From Kineosporiaceae bacterium (GTDB lineage Bacteria; Actinomycetota; Actinomycetes; Actinomycetales; Kineosporiaceae): a stretch of DNA of 64,000 nucleotides. Location of the stretch: the NCBI GenBank assembly GCA_016713225.1, contig JADJPO010000004.1:372001-436000 (forward strand). The letters are read 5' to 3'. The notes beneath the pieces were generated by a model. It saw only the letters and a list, made by a program, of their open reading frames with translations. It made no database searches and was not told where the DNA came from. The position numbers were made by a program, and so were the translations under genes. Below, in pieces: positions 1 to 8,965 of this stretch (position 1 is the first letter of the stretch; every line of letters starts with the position of its first letter).

Positions 1-876
1 GCCGACGTGGTCGTGTTGCGACCCAATGCCCTCGCGCTGGAATCACTCGAGCTGCCGCTGTTCCCCGACGGCACCACCACCGCGGGTTCGACCGAGCCCT
101 CGTGCGCCGACCCCGATGCCATCGCCGCCGGCACCGTCCGCGGCGGCGGGCTGCTGTATCGCCCGAGCGTCGACGCCGACCCGGAGCAGGGCCGGGCCAC
201 GCTGTGTTACCCCGAGGGGGCGGGCACGGACAACGGGTCGGTGGCCGTCATCGAGCGCGGCGAACGGCACCTGGCCGTGATCGGGCAGGCCGACATCCTG
301 CGCAACGCCTACCTGGCCACCGATGGCAATGCCGCCCTGGCGCTCCGGCTGCTCGGTCGCCAGCCGGTGCTGCAGTGGTACATCGCCGATCCGGCCGAAC
401 TCGGTGACGGCCAGGCACCGACCCTGGGTGAACTGATGCCGCGCTGGGTGGGGTGGATGCCGGCCATGGCAGGGCTGACGGTGCTCGTCGTGATGCTCTG
501 GCGCGGCCGGCGTCTCGGCCGGTTGGTGGCCGAACCGCTACCGGTCGTGGTGCGGGCCGTGGAGACCGAGGAGGGTCGCGCCCGGCTGTATCGGCAGGCC
601 CGCGCCCGCGATCGGGTGGCCGCCACCCTGCGGACCGCGACACTGCGTCGGCTGGCCCGCCGGTTCGAGGCTGCCAACGGACAGCCCGAGGCGCTGATCG
701 CCCGTATCGCCGAGTCGACCGGTGGTTCCGTCGGCGAGCTTCACGAGACGTTGCTGGGCGCCGTCCCGCCGGACGACGCCGCGCTGGTGCGCCTGGCGCG
801 CCGGATCGATGCGATCGAGCAGGATGTCAGCGCGCCGACCGGCGCACCGCGACCAGACCCTCGGGACGGATCATGA
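1..876 (+). CDS. DUF4350 family membrane protein (5' end missing)
   Basis: The reading frame is open at base 1, so the true start lies upstream; 291 residues are visible. One clear membrane segment lies at about visible residues 149-170 (motif GLTVLVVMLWRG), followed by a basic, helical cytoplasmic tail. The visible part before it looks like the extracytoplasmic DUF4350 domain. The stop overlaps the start of the MoxR ATPase gene (ATGA), and a DUF58 gene follows. DUF4350, MoxR and DUF58 commonly travel together in actinomycetes, and that neighbourhood is the main support for the family call. The biochemical function is unknown; a role in envelope assembly or chaperoning with MoxR is inference. 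Confidence 0.75.
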   Translation, partial: ADVVVLRPNALALESLELPLFPDGTTTAGSTEPSCADPDAIAAGTVRGGGLLYRPSVDADPEQGRATLCYPEGAGTDNGSVAVIERGERHLAVIGQADILRNAYLATDGNAALALRLLGRQPVLQWYIADPAELGDGQAPTLGELMPRWVGWMPAMAGLTVLVVMLWRGRRLGRLVAEPLPVVVRAVETEEGRARLYRQARARDRVAATLRTATLRRLARRFEAANGQPEALIARIAESTGGSVGELHETLLGAVPPDDAALVRLARRIDAIEQDVSAPTGAPRPDPRDGS

Positions 877-1835
877 CGTACGACCCCACCGAAGCCCGCG
901 AGGCACTCACCCGGGTGCGCGCCGAGGTGGCCAAGGCCGTCGTCGGCCAGGACGCCGCCGTCTCGGGCCTGGTGATCGCCCTGCTGTGCCGGGGTCACGT
1001 GCTGCTCGAAGGCGTGCCCGGGGTGGCGAAAACCCTTCTGGTGCGGGCGTTCGCGACCGCGCTGGAACTGCGGACCACCCGGGTGCAGTTCACCCCCGAC
1101 CTGATGCCGGGCGATGTCACCGGATCACTGGTCTACGACGCCCGCACCGCCGAGTTCTCGTTCCGCGAGGGGCCGGTGTTCACCAACCTGCTGCTCGCCG
1201 ACGAGATCAACCGGACGCCACCGAAGACCCAGGCCTCCCTGCTCGAGGCGATGGAGGAACGGCAGGTCAGCGTGGACGGCGTCCCCCGGCCGCTGCCGGC
1301 GCCGTTTCTCGTGGCCGCCACCCAGAACCCGGTGGAGTACGAGGGCACCTATCCGCTGCCCGAGGCGCAGCTCGACCGGTTCATGCTCAAGCTGACGATG
1401 CCGCTGCCGCCGCGGGAGGTCGAGCTCGAGGTACTCAACCGGCACGCGAACGGCTTCGACCCGCGTGATCTGGCCGCCGCCGGGTTGCACGCCGTCGCCG
1501 GCCCGGAACACCTGGCCGCCGCACAGGACGCGGTACGAGCGGTCAACGCCACCCCCGAGGTGATGGGCTACATCGTCGACCTGGTGCGCGCCACCCGGGC
1601 CGCGCCGTCGCTGTCGCTCGGGGTCTCGCCACGTGGTGCGACGGCGTTGCTGGCGACCGCCCGCGCCTGGGCGTGGTTGTCGGGGCGCGACTACGTCACC
1701 CCGGACGACGTCAAGGCGCTGGCGCGGCCGACGTTGCGCCATCGGGTGCAGCTGCGCCCCGAGGCCGAGTTGGAGGGCACCACGACGGACGCCGTGCTCG
1801 ACAGCGTGCTGGCCACCGTGCCGGTGCCGCGCTGA
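873..1835 (+). CDS. moxR: MoxR-family AAA+ ATPase
   Basis: A 320-residue AAA+ ATPase of the MoxR/RavA clade, chaperone-like ATPases that usually act with a vWA or DUF58 partner. Walker A is GVPGVAKT near residues 47-54. Walker B is LLLADEINR near 107-115. The sensor-1 and following segment ATQNPVEYEGTYPLPEAQLD is near 149-168, the usual MoxR signature. The ATG at 873 overlaps the stop of the DUF4350 gene and the DUF58 gene follows 22 bp later, so the three are probably cotranscribed and translationally linked. Length and domain content are normal for the family. The substrate cannot be read from the sequence. Confidence 0.93.
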   Translation: MTYDPTEAREALTRVRAEVAKAVVGQDAAVSGLVIALLCRGHVLLEGVPGVAKTLLVRAFATALELRTTRVQFTPDLMPGDVTGSLVYDARTAEFSFREGPVFTNLLLADEINRTPPKTQASLLEAMEERQVSVDGVPRPLPAPFLVAATQNPVEYEGTYPLPEAQLDRFMLKLTMPLPPREVELEVLNRHANGFDPRDLAAAGLHAVAGPEHLAAAQDAVRAVNATPEVMGYIVDLVRATRAAPSLSLGVSPRGATALLATARAWAWLSGRDYVTPDDVKALARPTLRHRVQLRPEAELEGTTTDAVLDSVLATVPVPR

Positions 1836-1857
1836 GACCGGCCGAGATCGGGTCCTG

Positions 1858-3150
1858 ATGGCGATCACCGGCCGGACGGCGCTGCTCACCCTGGCGGGGG
1901 CGGTGCCGGTGGCGCTCGCCCCGGGGTGGGCGATGCTGCTCGGCTGGGTCGGTGTGGTGATCGCCCTGGTGGGGATCGACCTGGCCCTGGCCGGTCGGTT
2001 GACCACGGTGACCGTGACCCGTGAACCGCTGCGCTCGGTGCGCCTGGGCGAACCGACCAGTTCGGCCGTGCTGGTGACCAACACCGGGCCGCGGGCGGTG
2101 CGCGGCGTCGTCCGGGATGCCTGGCAACCCTCGGCGGGAGCGCATCCGACCCGCCAGCAGCTCGTCGTCCCGGCAGGTGAGCGGCGCCGGGTGGTGACGC
2201 AGCTGCGTCCGGTGCGCCGGGGCGACCGGCTGGCGACCGGTCTGACGGTGCGCAGCGTCGGCCCGCTGGGGCTGGGGGCGCGCCAGCGCACGCTCGCGGC
2301 ATCGGGGCGGCTACGGGTGCTGCCGCCGTTCACCTCGCGCAAGCACCTGCCGAGCAAGCTGGCCCGATTGCGCGAACTCGACGGCCGCACCAGCCTGCAG
2401 GTGCGGGGTCAGGGCACCGAGTTCGACTCGTTGCGCGACTACGTGATCGGCGACGACGTGCGGGCCATCGACTGGCGCGCCACGGCCCGGCGCCAGCAGG
2501 TGGTGGTGCGCACCTGGCGTCCGGAACGGGATCGGCGGGTGCTGATCGTGCTCGACACCTCGCGGACCTCGGCCGCCCGGATCGGCGACGAACCGCGGCT
2601 GGACGCCTCGATGGATGCCGCTCTGCTGCTGGCGGCCCTGGCCGCCCGGGCCGGTGACCGGGTGGATCTGCTCGCCGTGGACCGGCGGGTGCGGGCCCGG
2701 GTCGAGGGCGCCTCACGTACCGAGCTGCTGCCCGCCATGGTCGAGGCGATGGCGCCGCTCGAGGCCGACCTGGTCGAGGCCGACTGGACGACGATCGTCG
2801 CCACGGTGCGCGCCCGGCTCAGCCACCGGGCGCTGGTGGTGCTGCTGACCTCGCTGGACTCGGCGGCGGTCGACCAGGGGCTGCTGCCGGTGCTGGCTCA
2901 GCTGACCAGTCATCATCTGGTGGTGCTGGCATCGGTGAGTGACCCCGCGCTGGCCGAGATGGCCGCCGGCCGGGAGGACGCCCACGCCGTCTACGGGGCC
3001 GCCGCCGCCACCCGAACCCTGCTGGACCAGGACGGCCTGGCCGCCGAGCTGCGCCGCTTCGGCGTCGAGGTCGTCACCGGCACTCCCGACCACCTACCCC
3101 CCCGCCTGGCCGACCGCTACCTGAACCTCAAGGCCACCGGCCGCCTGTAA
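1858..3150 (+). CDS. DUF58 domain-containing membrane protein
   Basis: A 430-residue protein with two hydrophobic N-terminal segments in roughly the first 45 residues. The DUF58 signature GTEFDSLRDYVIGDDVRAID is near residues 184-203, followed by WRATARR. Further on, LIVLDTSRT resembles the metal-site strand of a vWA fold. DUF58 proteins are the usual partners of MoxR ATPases, and this gene directly follows moxR. ATG 1858 was chosen because it is the first good start after the moxR stop and places the membrane segments at the N-terminus. It ends convergently with the SpoIIM gene, with a long hairpin between the two stops. Family assignment is firm; function is not known. Confidence 0.9.
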   Translation: MAITGRTALLTLAGAVPVALAPGWAMLLGWVGVVIALVGIDLALAGRLTTVTVTREPLRSVRLGEPTSSAVLVTNTGPRAVRGVVRDAWQPSAGAHPTRQQLVVPAGERRRVVTQLRPVRRGDRLATGLTVRSVGPLGLGARQRTLAASGRLRVLPPFTSRKHLPSKLARLRELDGRTSLQVRGQGTEFDSLRDYVIGDDVRAIDWRATARRQQVVVRTWRPERDRRVLIVLDTSRTSAARIGDEPRLDASMDAALLLAALAARAGDRVDLLAVDRRVRARVEGASRTELLPAMVEAMAPLEADLVEADWTTIVATVRARLSHRALVVLLTSLDSAAVDQGLLPVLAQLTSHHLVVLASVSDPALAEMAAGREDAHAVYGAAAATRTLLDQDGLAAELRRFGVEVVTGTPDHLPPRLADRYLNLKATGRL

Positions 3151-3158
3151 CCCCACAC

Positions 3159-3260
3159 AACCCGCTCATGCTCCGCGGGTGACGCGTGATGCTCCGCAGG
3201 GGACGCATGACAACGTCTTCATCCCGGGCTGAACGGGTAGCCGCGGAGCATGAGCGGGTT
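3159..3260. repeat. Family A intergenic hairpin with perfect 20-bp arms
   Basis: Bases 3159-3178 are the exact reverse complement of 3241-3260 (CCGCGGAGCATGAGCGGGTT), with a third partial copy of the GATGCTCCGC core at 3188-3197. The element fills the gap between the converging DUF58 and SpoIIM stops. The same 20-mer occurs again at 5850-5869, so this is a dispersed element and not only a local terminator. It could act as a bidirectional terminator; no U-run follows the stem. Confidence 0.85.
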
Positions 3261-3261
3261 G

Positions 3262-4257
3262 TCAGCCGGCGACCGGGAGGGTGTCCTCGATCAGGTCGGC
3301 GCGAAGGTCGCCGGTCTCGCCGGCAGCGGCGGCGCGGCGTCCGAAGTGCCAGACGTAGGCCAGGAAGGCGATCCAGACCACGGCGCCGATGGCGATCCGA
3401 GCCCACGTGGGCAGCGGGGACGGCGTCACGAAGGCCTCGACGATGCCGGAGACCAGCAGGACGCCGACCAGCCCCATCGCCACGGTGAGCATCGAACGGC
3501 CCTCGCGGGCCAGGGACCGCGAGCGCGGGAGGGGACCGGGGTCGACCCACGCCCAGAACAACCGCAGCCCGGCACCGGCCGCGACGAACACGGCAGTCAG
3601 CTCCAGCAACCCGTGCGGGGTGATCAGCGCGAAGAACAGCCCGAGACGGTCGTGGGCGGCCATCAGGCCGGCGGTCACCCCGACGTTCAACGCGTTCTGG
3701 AACAGCAGGTAGACCACCAGGACCCCGGAGATGCCGAAGGCGATGCACAGGGCAGCGACCCAGGCGTTGTTGGTCCAGACCCGGGCGGCGAAGCTGGTGG
3801 CGGGGTTCTCGCTGTAGTACCGCTCGAAGTCGACCTCGACCAGCCGACGGATCTCCTCGTCGGTGCCCAGCGCCGACTGCGCCTGCCGGTTGCCGGCCAC
3901 CCAGTAGCCCACGACCAGGCTGATGATCACGGTGAAGGCCGCGGCGCCCGCCGTCCACCATCGGCTGCGCCAGACCGCCGCAGGGAACGACACGGTGACC
4001 AATCGCACCAGTTCACGGGTGATCGGCTCGTGGCCGCCGGTGAGAGCGCTGCGTCCGGTGGCCACGATGCGCGAGAGCCGGCCGACCACCAACGGATCGC
4101 CGCCCGCCGAACGCACGGCGCTGAGATGGGTGGCGGCACGTTGGTAGAGGTCGACCAGTTCGTCGACCTCCGCGCCGCTCAACCGGCGACGACGGCCCAG
4201 GGCCTCCAGCCGGTCCCACTCGGCGGCGTGCACCGCGGCGAACGCATCGACATCCAC
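3262..4257 (-). CDS. SpoIIM / DUF95 family membrane protein
   Basis: A 331-residue integral membrane protein. About 100 N-terminal cytoplasmic residues precede several membrane segments, at about 105-122, 160-185, 205-236, 253-275 and 285-305. The SpoIIM signature ITPHGLLELTAVFVAAGAG is present. In Bacillus SpoIIM is part of the engulfment complex; non-sporulating actinomycetes keep homologues next to MoxR/DUF58/RDD genes, as here, where the role is unknown. The GTG start at 4257 lies 6 nt downstream of a TAACCT -10 box that interlocks with the box of the divergent RDD gene. Confidence 0.9.
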   Translation of the reverse strand: MDVDAFAAVHAAEWDRLEALGRRRRLSGAEVDELVDLYQRAATHLSAVRSAGGDPLVVGRLSRIVATGRSALTGGHEPITRELVRLVTVSFPAAVWRSRWWTAGAAAFTVIISLVVGYWVAGNRQAQSALGTDEEIRRLVEVDFERYYSENPATSFAARVWTNNAWVAALCIAFGISGVLVVYLLFQNALNVGVTAGLMAAHDRLGLFFALITPHGLLELTAVFVAAGAGLRLFWAWVDPGPLPRSRSLAREGRSMLTVAMGLVGVLLVSGIVEAFVTPSPLPTWARIAIGAVVWIAFLAYVWHFGRRAAAAGETGDLRADLIEDTLPVAG

Positions 4258-4263
4258 TCCGGC

Positions 4264-4273
4264 AGGTTAGCCT
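4264..4273. promoter_or_regulatory. Interlocked divergent -10 elements (SpoIIM / RDD)
   Basis: The decamer AGGTTAGCCT reads TAGCCT on the plus strand (4268-4273) and TAACCT on the minus strand (4269-4264), overlapping by 2 bp. Each box ends exactly 6 nt before a start codon, ATG 4280 on plus and GTG 4257 on minus. Both transcripts are therefore predicted to be leaderless and to arise from one symmetric promoter core. Confidence 0.7.
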
Positions 4274-4279
4274 CGAGAC

Positions 4280-5182
4280 ATGCCGGAGGGCGTCGACGAC
4301 CTGCTGTTACCGGAGGCTCTGGTCACCGGCGAAGCCGTCGTGCTCGATCTGCGCCCGGCCTCCTTCGCCAGCCGAGCCCTCGCCTACCTGCTCGACCTGG
4401 TCATCATCGTCGTCCTGGCGATCGTGTTGCTGATCGTGCTCGGGGCGCTCTCGCTCTCGCTGGACGCCGCGGCGCTGGCCGCCGTGGGCGTCGTGCTGAC
4501 CGTCGGGCTGCTGGTGCTGCTGCCCGCCACCTGGGAATCGCTCAGCAGAGGCCGCTCCCCCGGCAAGGCCGCCGCGGGCCTGCGCGTGGTGCGCGACGAC
4601 GGGGGGCCGGTGCGGTGGCGCCAGTCGTTGATGCGTTCGTTGGTCGCCGTGTTCGAGATCTACAGCCTCAGCGGTGCCGGGGCGCTGATCTGTTCGCTGG
4701 CCAACCCTCGCGGCAAGCGCCTGGGCGACCTGATGGCCGGAACCTTCGTCGTCCGGGACCGTGCCCCGACCCCGCCCCCGCCGTTGCCACCGGTACCACA
4801 CCATCTGGCGGGTTGGATCACGGGGGCCGACATCGCGCGGCTGCCCGACCCGCTGGCGGTGGCGGCCCGGCAGTTCCTGAATCGCATCGCCACCTTGAAC
4901 CCTGCCTCGCGGGCTCGGCTCGGCGGGCAGCTGGCCGCCGACATGTCCCGCTTCGTCGCGCCCCCGCCGCCGATGGCGGTGCATCCCGAGGAGTACCTGG
5001 TGGCCGTACTCGCCGAGCGGCACCGCCGTGCCCTCGGTCAGCTGATCGCGCTGGAGCAACGGCGCGCGGCCCGCGCCGACCGCCGCGTCCGGGCCGATGT
5101 GTTGTCGCCCGGCTCGAGCCGGTTGATCGAGCCGGCCGGCCCGTCCGCCGTGCCCGCCACGCCCGCCGTACCGCCACCCTGA
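4280..5182 (+). CDS. RDD family membrane protein
   Basis: A 300-residue protein with an RDD domain in about residues 20-160. The conserved Arg is in FASRALAYLLDL with its Asp close by, then SRGRSPGKAAAGLRVV, and a second Arg/Asp cluster in NPRGKRLGDLMAGTFVV. Three membrane segments lie in that part. The C-terminal half is cytoplasmic, rich in Pro/Ala, and has no recognisable domain. RDD proteins have been linked to ion or osmolyte transport in a few bacteria, but function here is open. Divergent from SpoIIM with a shared promoter core. The ATG at 4280 sits 6 nt after a TAGCCT box and has no Shine-Dalgarno, so it is likely leaderless. Confidence 0.9.
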   Translation: MPEGVDDLLLPEALVTGEAVVLDLRPASFASRALAYLLDLVIIVVLAIVLLIVLGALSLSLDAAALAAVGVVLTVGLLVLLPATWESLSRGRSPGKAAAGLRVVRDDGGPVRWRQSLMRSLVAVFEIYSLSGAGALICSLANPRGKRLGDLMAGTFVVRDRAPTPPPPLPPVPHHLAGWITGADIARLPDPLAVAARQFLNRIATLNPASRARLGGQLAADMSRFVAPPPPMAVHPEEYLVAVLAERHRRALGQLIALEQRRAARADRRVRADVLSPGSSRLIEPAGPSAVPATPAVPPP

Positions 5183-5207
5183 TCGGGCCTGCGGCCAGGA
5201 CGATGCC

Positions 5208-5768
5208 GTGACCTTCACCCGGATCTTTATCCCGACCTCCACCCTGGCCAGGACGCTGGCCGTGGCCGGGGTGACCGTCGGCTTCGCCGGGGTGATGTGG
5301 TGGGGATACGTCGCCTTCGGTGCGCGCAGTGTGTGGTTCTCGTTCTTCACGGTGTGGTTCCCGACCGCGTGGTTCGCCGTCGTGGACGCCGCGGTGCAGG
5401 TCCGGCTGCCACCGTGGGTGTACCGGCTGCGCCCGGTCGAACTCCGGGGCCGGCTCTACGAGCTGCTCGGCGTCCGGGTGGCCAAGAAACTGCTGCGACG
5501 CGGCCCGTTGTCGATCTTCTCCCGCGGGCTGCGGCTGCACGGTGAGCGGACGCCGCAGGCCATCGCCCGGCTGGAGCAGCAGATGCTGCGGGCCGAGACC
5601 GCCCACCTGGTGGTGCTGGTCGCGGTGCTGCCGGTGGCCGTCGTCCAGGCCTGGCTGGGGTGGTGGGACGCCATGGGCTGGACGCTGCTGTTCGACGTCC
5701 TGGTCAACGCCTACCCGGCGATGGTGCAGCGCTACAACCGGGCCTGGCTGCAGCGGCTGACCCCCTGA
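5208..5768 (+). CDS. CrtO-like (glycosyl-diaponeurosporenoate acyltransferase-type) membrane protein
   Basis: A 186-residue protein with hydrophobic segments near residues 10-55 and 120-160. The C-terminal motif NAYPAMVQRYNRAWLQRL resembles the motif that defines the CrtO acyltransferase family (PF18927 type), known from staphyloxanthin biosynthesis. No carotenoid genes are nearby, so the acyl acceptor may be another glycolipid, or the resemblance may mark only a broad membrane-protein family. GTG 5208 is 25 bp after the RDD stop, suggesting cotranscription. It converges on ahcY across a family A hairpin. Confidence 0.6.
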   Translation: MTFTRIFIPTSTLARTLAVAGVTVGFAGVMWWGYVAFGARSVWFSFFTVWFPTAWFAVVDAAVQVRLPPWVYRLRPVELRGRLYELLGVRVAKKLLRRGPLSIFSRGLRLHGERTPQAIARLEQQMLRAETAHLVVLVAVLPVAVVQAWLGWWDAMGWTLLFDVLVNAYPAMVQRYNRAWLQRLTP

Positions 5769-5770
5769 AC

Positions 5771-5869
5771 CTGCTCATGCTCCGCAGGTGACGGCTGATT
5801 CGGGCTGAGCGGCCTCGAAACGCGTCATCTGCGGAGCATGAGCGGTCACCCGCGGAGCATGAGCGGGTT
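5771..5869. repeat. Family A intergenic hairpin, second copy
   Basis: The left arm 5771-5787 (CTGCTCATGCTCCGCAG) pairs with 5829-5845 with one mismatch. A third arm at 5850-5869 is identical over 20 bp to 3241-3260. Like the first copy it lies between two converging stop codons, 5768 and 5877. Confidence 0.8.
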
Positions 5870-5876
5870 GGGTGGG

Positions 5877-7352
<1,476 letters not shown>

Positions 7353-7484
7353 GGCGTCATTCCTCGACAGGTGTGGGTCGTGCACGGGACATCGGGACGG
7401 GTGAGCGCAGGCTGAAGCCGAGCACACTCACCCCGGCGCGGCCCCTCTGGGCCTGCGGCATCACCGACGCCGAGCAGAAACCCC

Positions 7485-8150
7485 ATGCTAACGCCCCCTA
7501 CGGTGTCAGGCGTGTTCAGCATGTTCCTGCAGGGCCTGGTGGCCGGGCTGGCCCTGGCGCTGCCCTTGGGCGCCATCAGCGTGCTGCTGCTGCACGAGGC
7601 CTTCGCCCACGGCTGGCGGCCGGCGGCTGCGGGTGCCCTGGGAGTGGCCCTGGTCGACCTGACGTATGCCATCGTCGCCGTCACCGCCGGCACGGTGGTC
7701 TCGCGAGCCCTCGCCGGGCACGAGCGCTGGGTCCACCTGATCGGCGCCGCGGTGCTGGTGGGGGTCGCCGTCCGGGGGCTGCTGGGGCTCCGCGGTGCCG
7801 GCGCCCCCTCGATGGCAGCGGCGGATGCCGAGCCTGGCCGGCCCCCCGAGCCGGGCGGCACGTTGGTGCGCCCCGGCGCCGTCCTGGGCCGCTTCGTGGC
7901 GCTCACGGCGATCAACCCGCTCACCGCGGTGTACTTCGTCGTGCTGGCCACCGGCCTGGCGATCAGCGGACCGGGTGCGGCCACGACGTTCATTCTCGGG
8001 GTGTTCATCGGTTCGCTGTCGTGGCAGCTGGCACTGGTCGGCATCGGCGCGGCCGCCGGCGAACGACTGCCGGACGGCGTGCGCACCGCCGTCGGCGTGA
8101 TCGGGTACCTGATCGTGCTGGGATACGCGGTCCGACTCGCCCTGAGCTGA
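7485..8150 (+). CDS. LysE/RhtB-family exporter
   Basis: A 221-residue polytopic protein of the LysE superfamily (amino acid and small metabolite efflux). The N-terminal signature GLALALPLGAISVLLLHEAF and the later AINPLTAVYFVVLATGLAI are typical, and about six membrane segments are predicted. The start is uncertain: ATG 7485 gives the longest product, but ATG 7519 begins closer to the family N-terminus (MFLQGLVAG). Divergent from ahcY with 132 bp between. The substrate cannot be inferred. Confidence 0.85.
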   Translation: MLTPPTVSGVFSMFLQGLVAGLALALPLGAISVLLLHEAFAHGWRPAAAGALGVALVDLTYAIVAVTAGTVVSRALAGHERWVHLIGAAVLVGVAVRGLLGLRGAGAPSMAAADAEPGRPPEPGGTLVRPGAVLGRFVALTAINPLTAVYFVVLATGLAISGPGAATTFILGVFIGSLSWQLALVGIGAAAGERLPDGVRTAVGVIGYLIVLGYAVRLALS

Positions 8151-8169
8151 CCCGAACCCGCACGGTCTC

Positions 8170-8201
8170 GGATGTATCCCGGATGCATCCAGGATGTATC
8201 C
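8170..8201. promoter_or_regulatory. Three-copy 11-bp operator-like array upstream of DUF6345
   Basis: GGATGTATCC (8170-8179), GGATGCATCC (8181-8190) and GGATGTATCC (8192-8201) recur at an exact 11-bp period. The middle copy is a perfect palindrome and the others differ by one base. The array lies 69 bp before the ATG of the DUF6345 gene. Spacing of about one helical turn suggests cooperative binding of a regulator on one face of the DNA. Confidence 0.6.
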
Positions 8202-8270
8202 AGGACGGCCACCGCGGACTCCTGCCCACCGGAAGATCTGTCCCCGGGATAGGCAGGGTGTGGAACGGAC

Positions 8271-8945
8271 ATGGCGAGCATCGGGATCGAGTGGGTGCAG
8301 GAGTACAACGGGTTGCAGGGCAACCTGTCCAACACCAAGGCCCAGGCCGAGGGGTTCTACACCACCCTCGCGGCCGTGCGGGAGTTCAACTGGGGCGACG
8401 ACTGGGCCTGGGATCAGGACTTCGAGGCGTCCGGCGTGGGCTCGCCCGCCAGCGGCAGCGACAGCACCTGGGCCGATTCGGTGGATGCCGTGTTCTTCTC
8501 GGGGCACGGCTCACCCGATCGGTTCTACTTCGGGCGCAGTATCGACGACGCGGTGGCCAAGAACACCGAGATCCTCTGGGGCGACCTCGATCTGGAGTTC
8601 ATCGCCCTCGACGCCTGCAACGTGCTCGAACGGGACGGGGTCTTCGACCGCTGGGGCTGGCGCTGCTTCGCCGGCCTGCACTACATGCTCGGCTTCCACA
8701 CCACCACCGGCGACGAACCCGACCGCGGCCGGCTGCTGGCGCAGTACCTCAACGCCGGCTGGACGGTCCGGGAGGCCTGGATCAAAGCCGCCCAGGACAC
8801 CGAGGGCTCGGACACCGAGTGGGCCTATCTGCGCGCCGACGCCGACGGCACCACCACCTACACCGACCACTGGTGGGGCAAGGGTTCGGTCTCGGCCGAC
8901 CCGGTTCACCCCACCACCTTGTTCTACGCCCGCGCCGCCTGCTGA
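8271..8945 (+). CDS. DUF6345 protein with caspase/gingipain-like His-Cys dyad
   Basis: A 224-residue protein without signal peptide or membrane segment. FFSGHGS carries His79-Gly80 and IALDACNVL carries Cys116, each following a hydrophobic strand. This arrangement, strand-S/GHG then strand-D-A-C, is the catalytic dyad pattern of clan CD peptidases (caspases, metacaspases, gingipains, CHAT). I recall the family as DUF6345; the peptidase reading is inference from the dyad. The downstream gene starts 20 bp after the stop and is probably cotranscribed. An 11-bp operator-like array sits upstream. It could also be an inactive relative used for binding. Activity and substrate are unknown. Confidence 0.7.
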   Translation: MASIGIEWVQEYNGLQGNLSNTKAQAEGFYTTLAAVREFNWGDDWAWDQDFEASGVGSPASGSDSTWADSVDAVFFSGHGSPDRFYFGRSIDDAVAKNTEILWGDLDLEFIALDACNVLERDGVFDRWGWRCFAGLHYMLGFHTTTGDEPDRGRLLAQYLNAGWTVREAWIKAAQDTEGSDTEWAYLRADADGTTTYTDHWWGKGSVSADPVHPTTLFYARAAC

Positions 8946-8965
8946 CCGGACCGGAGACCACGATC

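Noticed and set aside
3250..5211. 653-residue plus-strand frame antisense to SpoIIM and out of frame with RDD
   Set aside because: It spans two recognised genes on different strands and has no hydrophobic or domain pattern of its own.
7353..7484. SAH riboswitch upstream of ahcY
   Set aside because: I looked for the conserved core on the minus strand and did not find it. A covariance-model search (RF01057) would settle the point.
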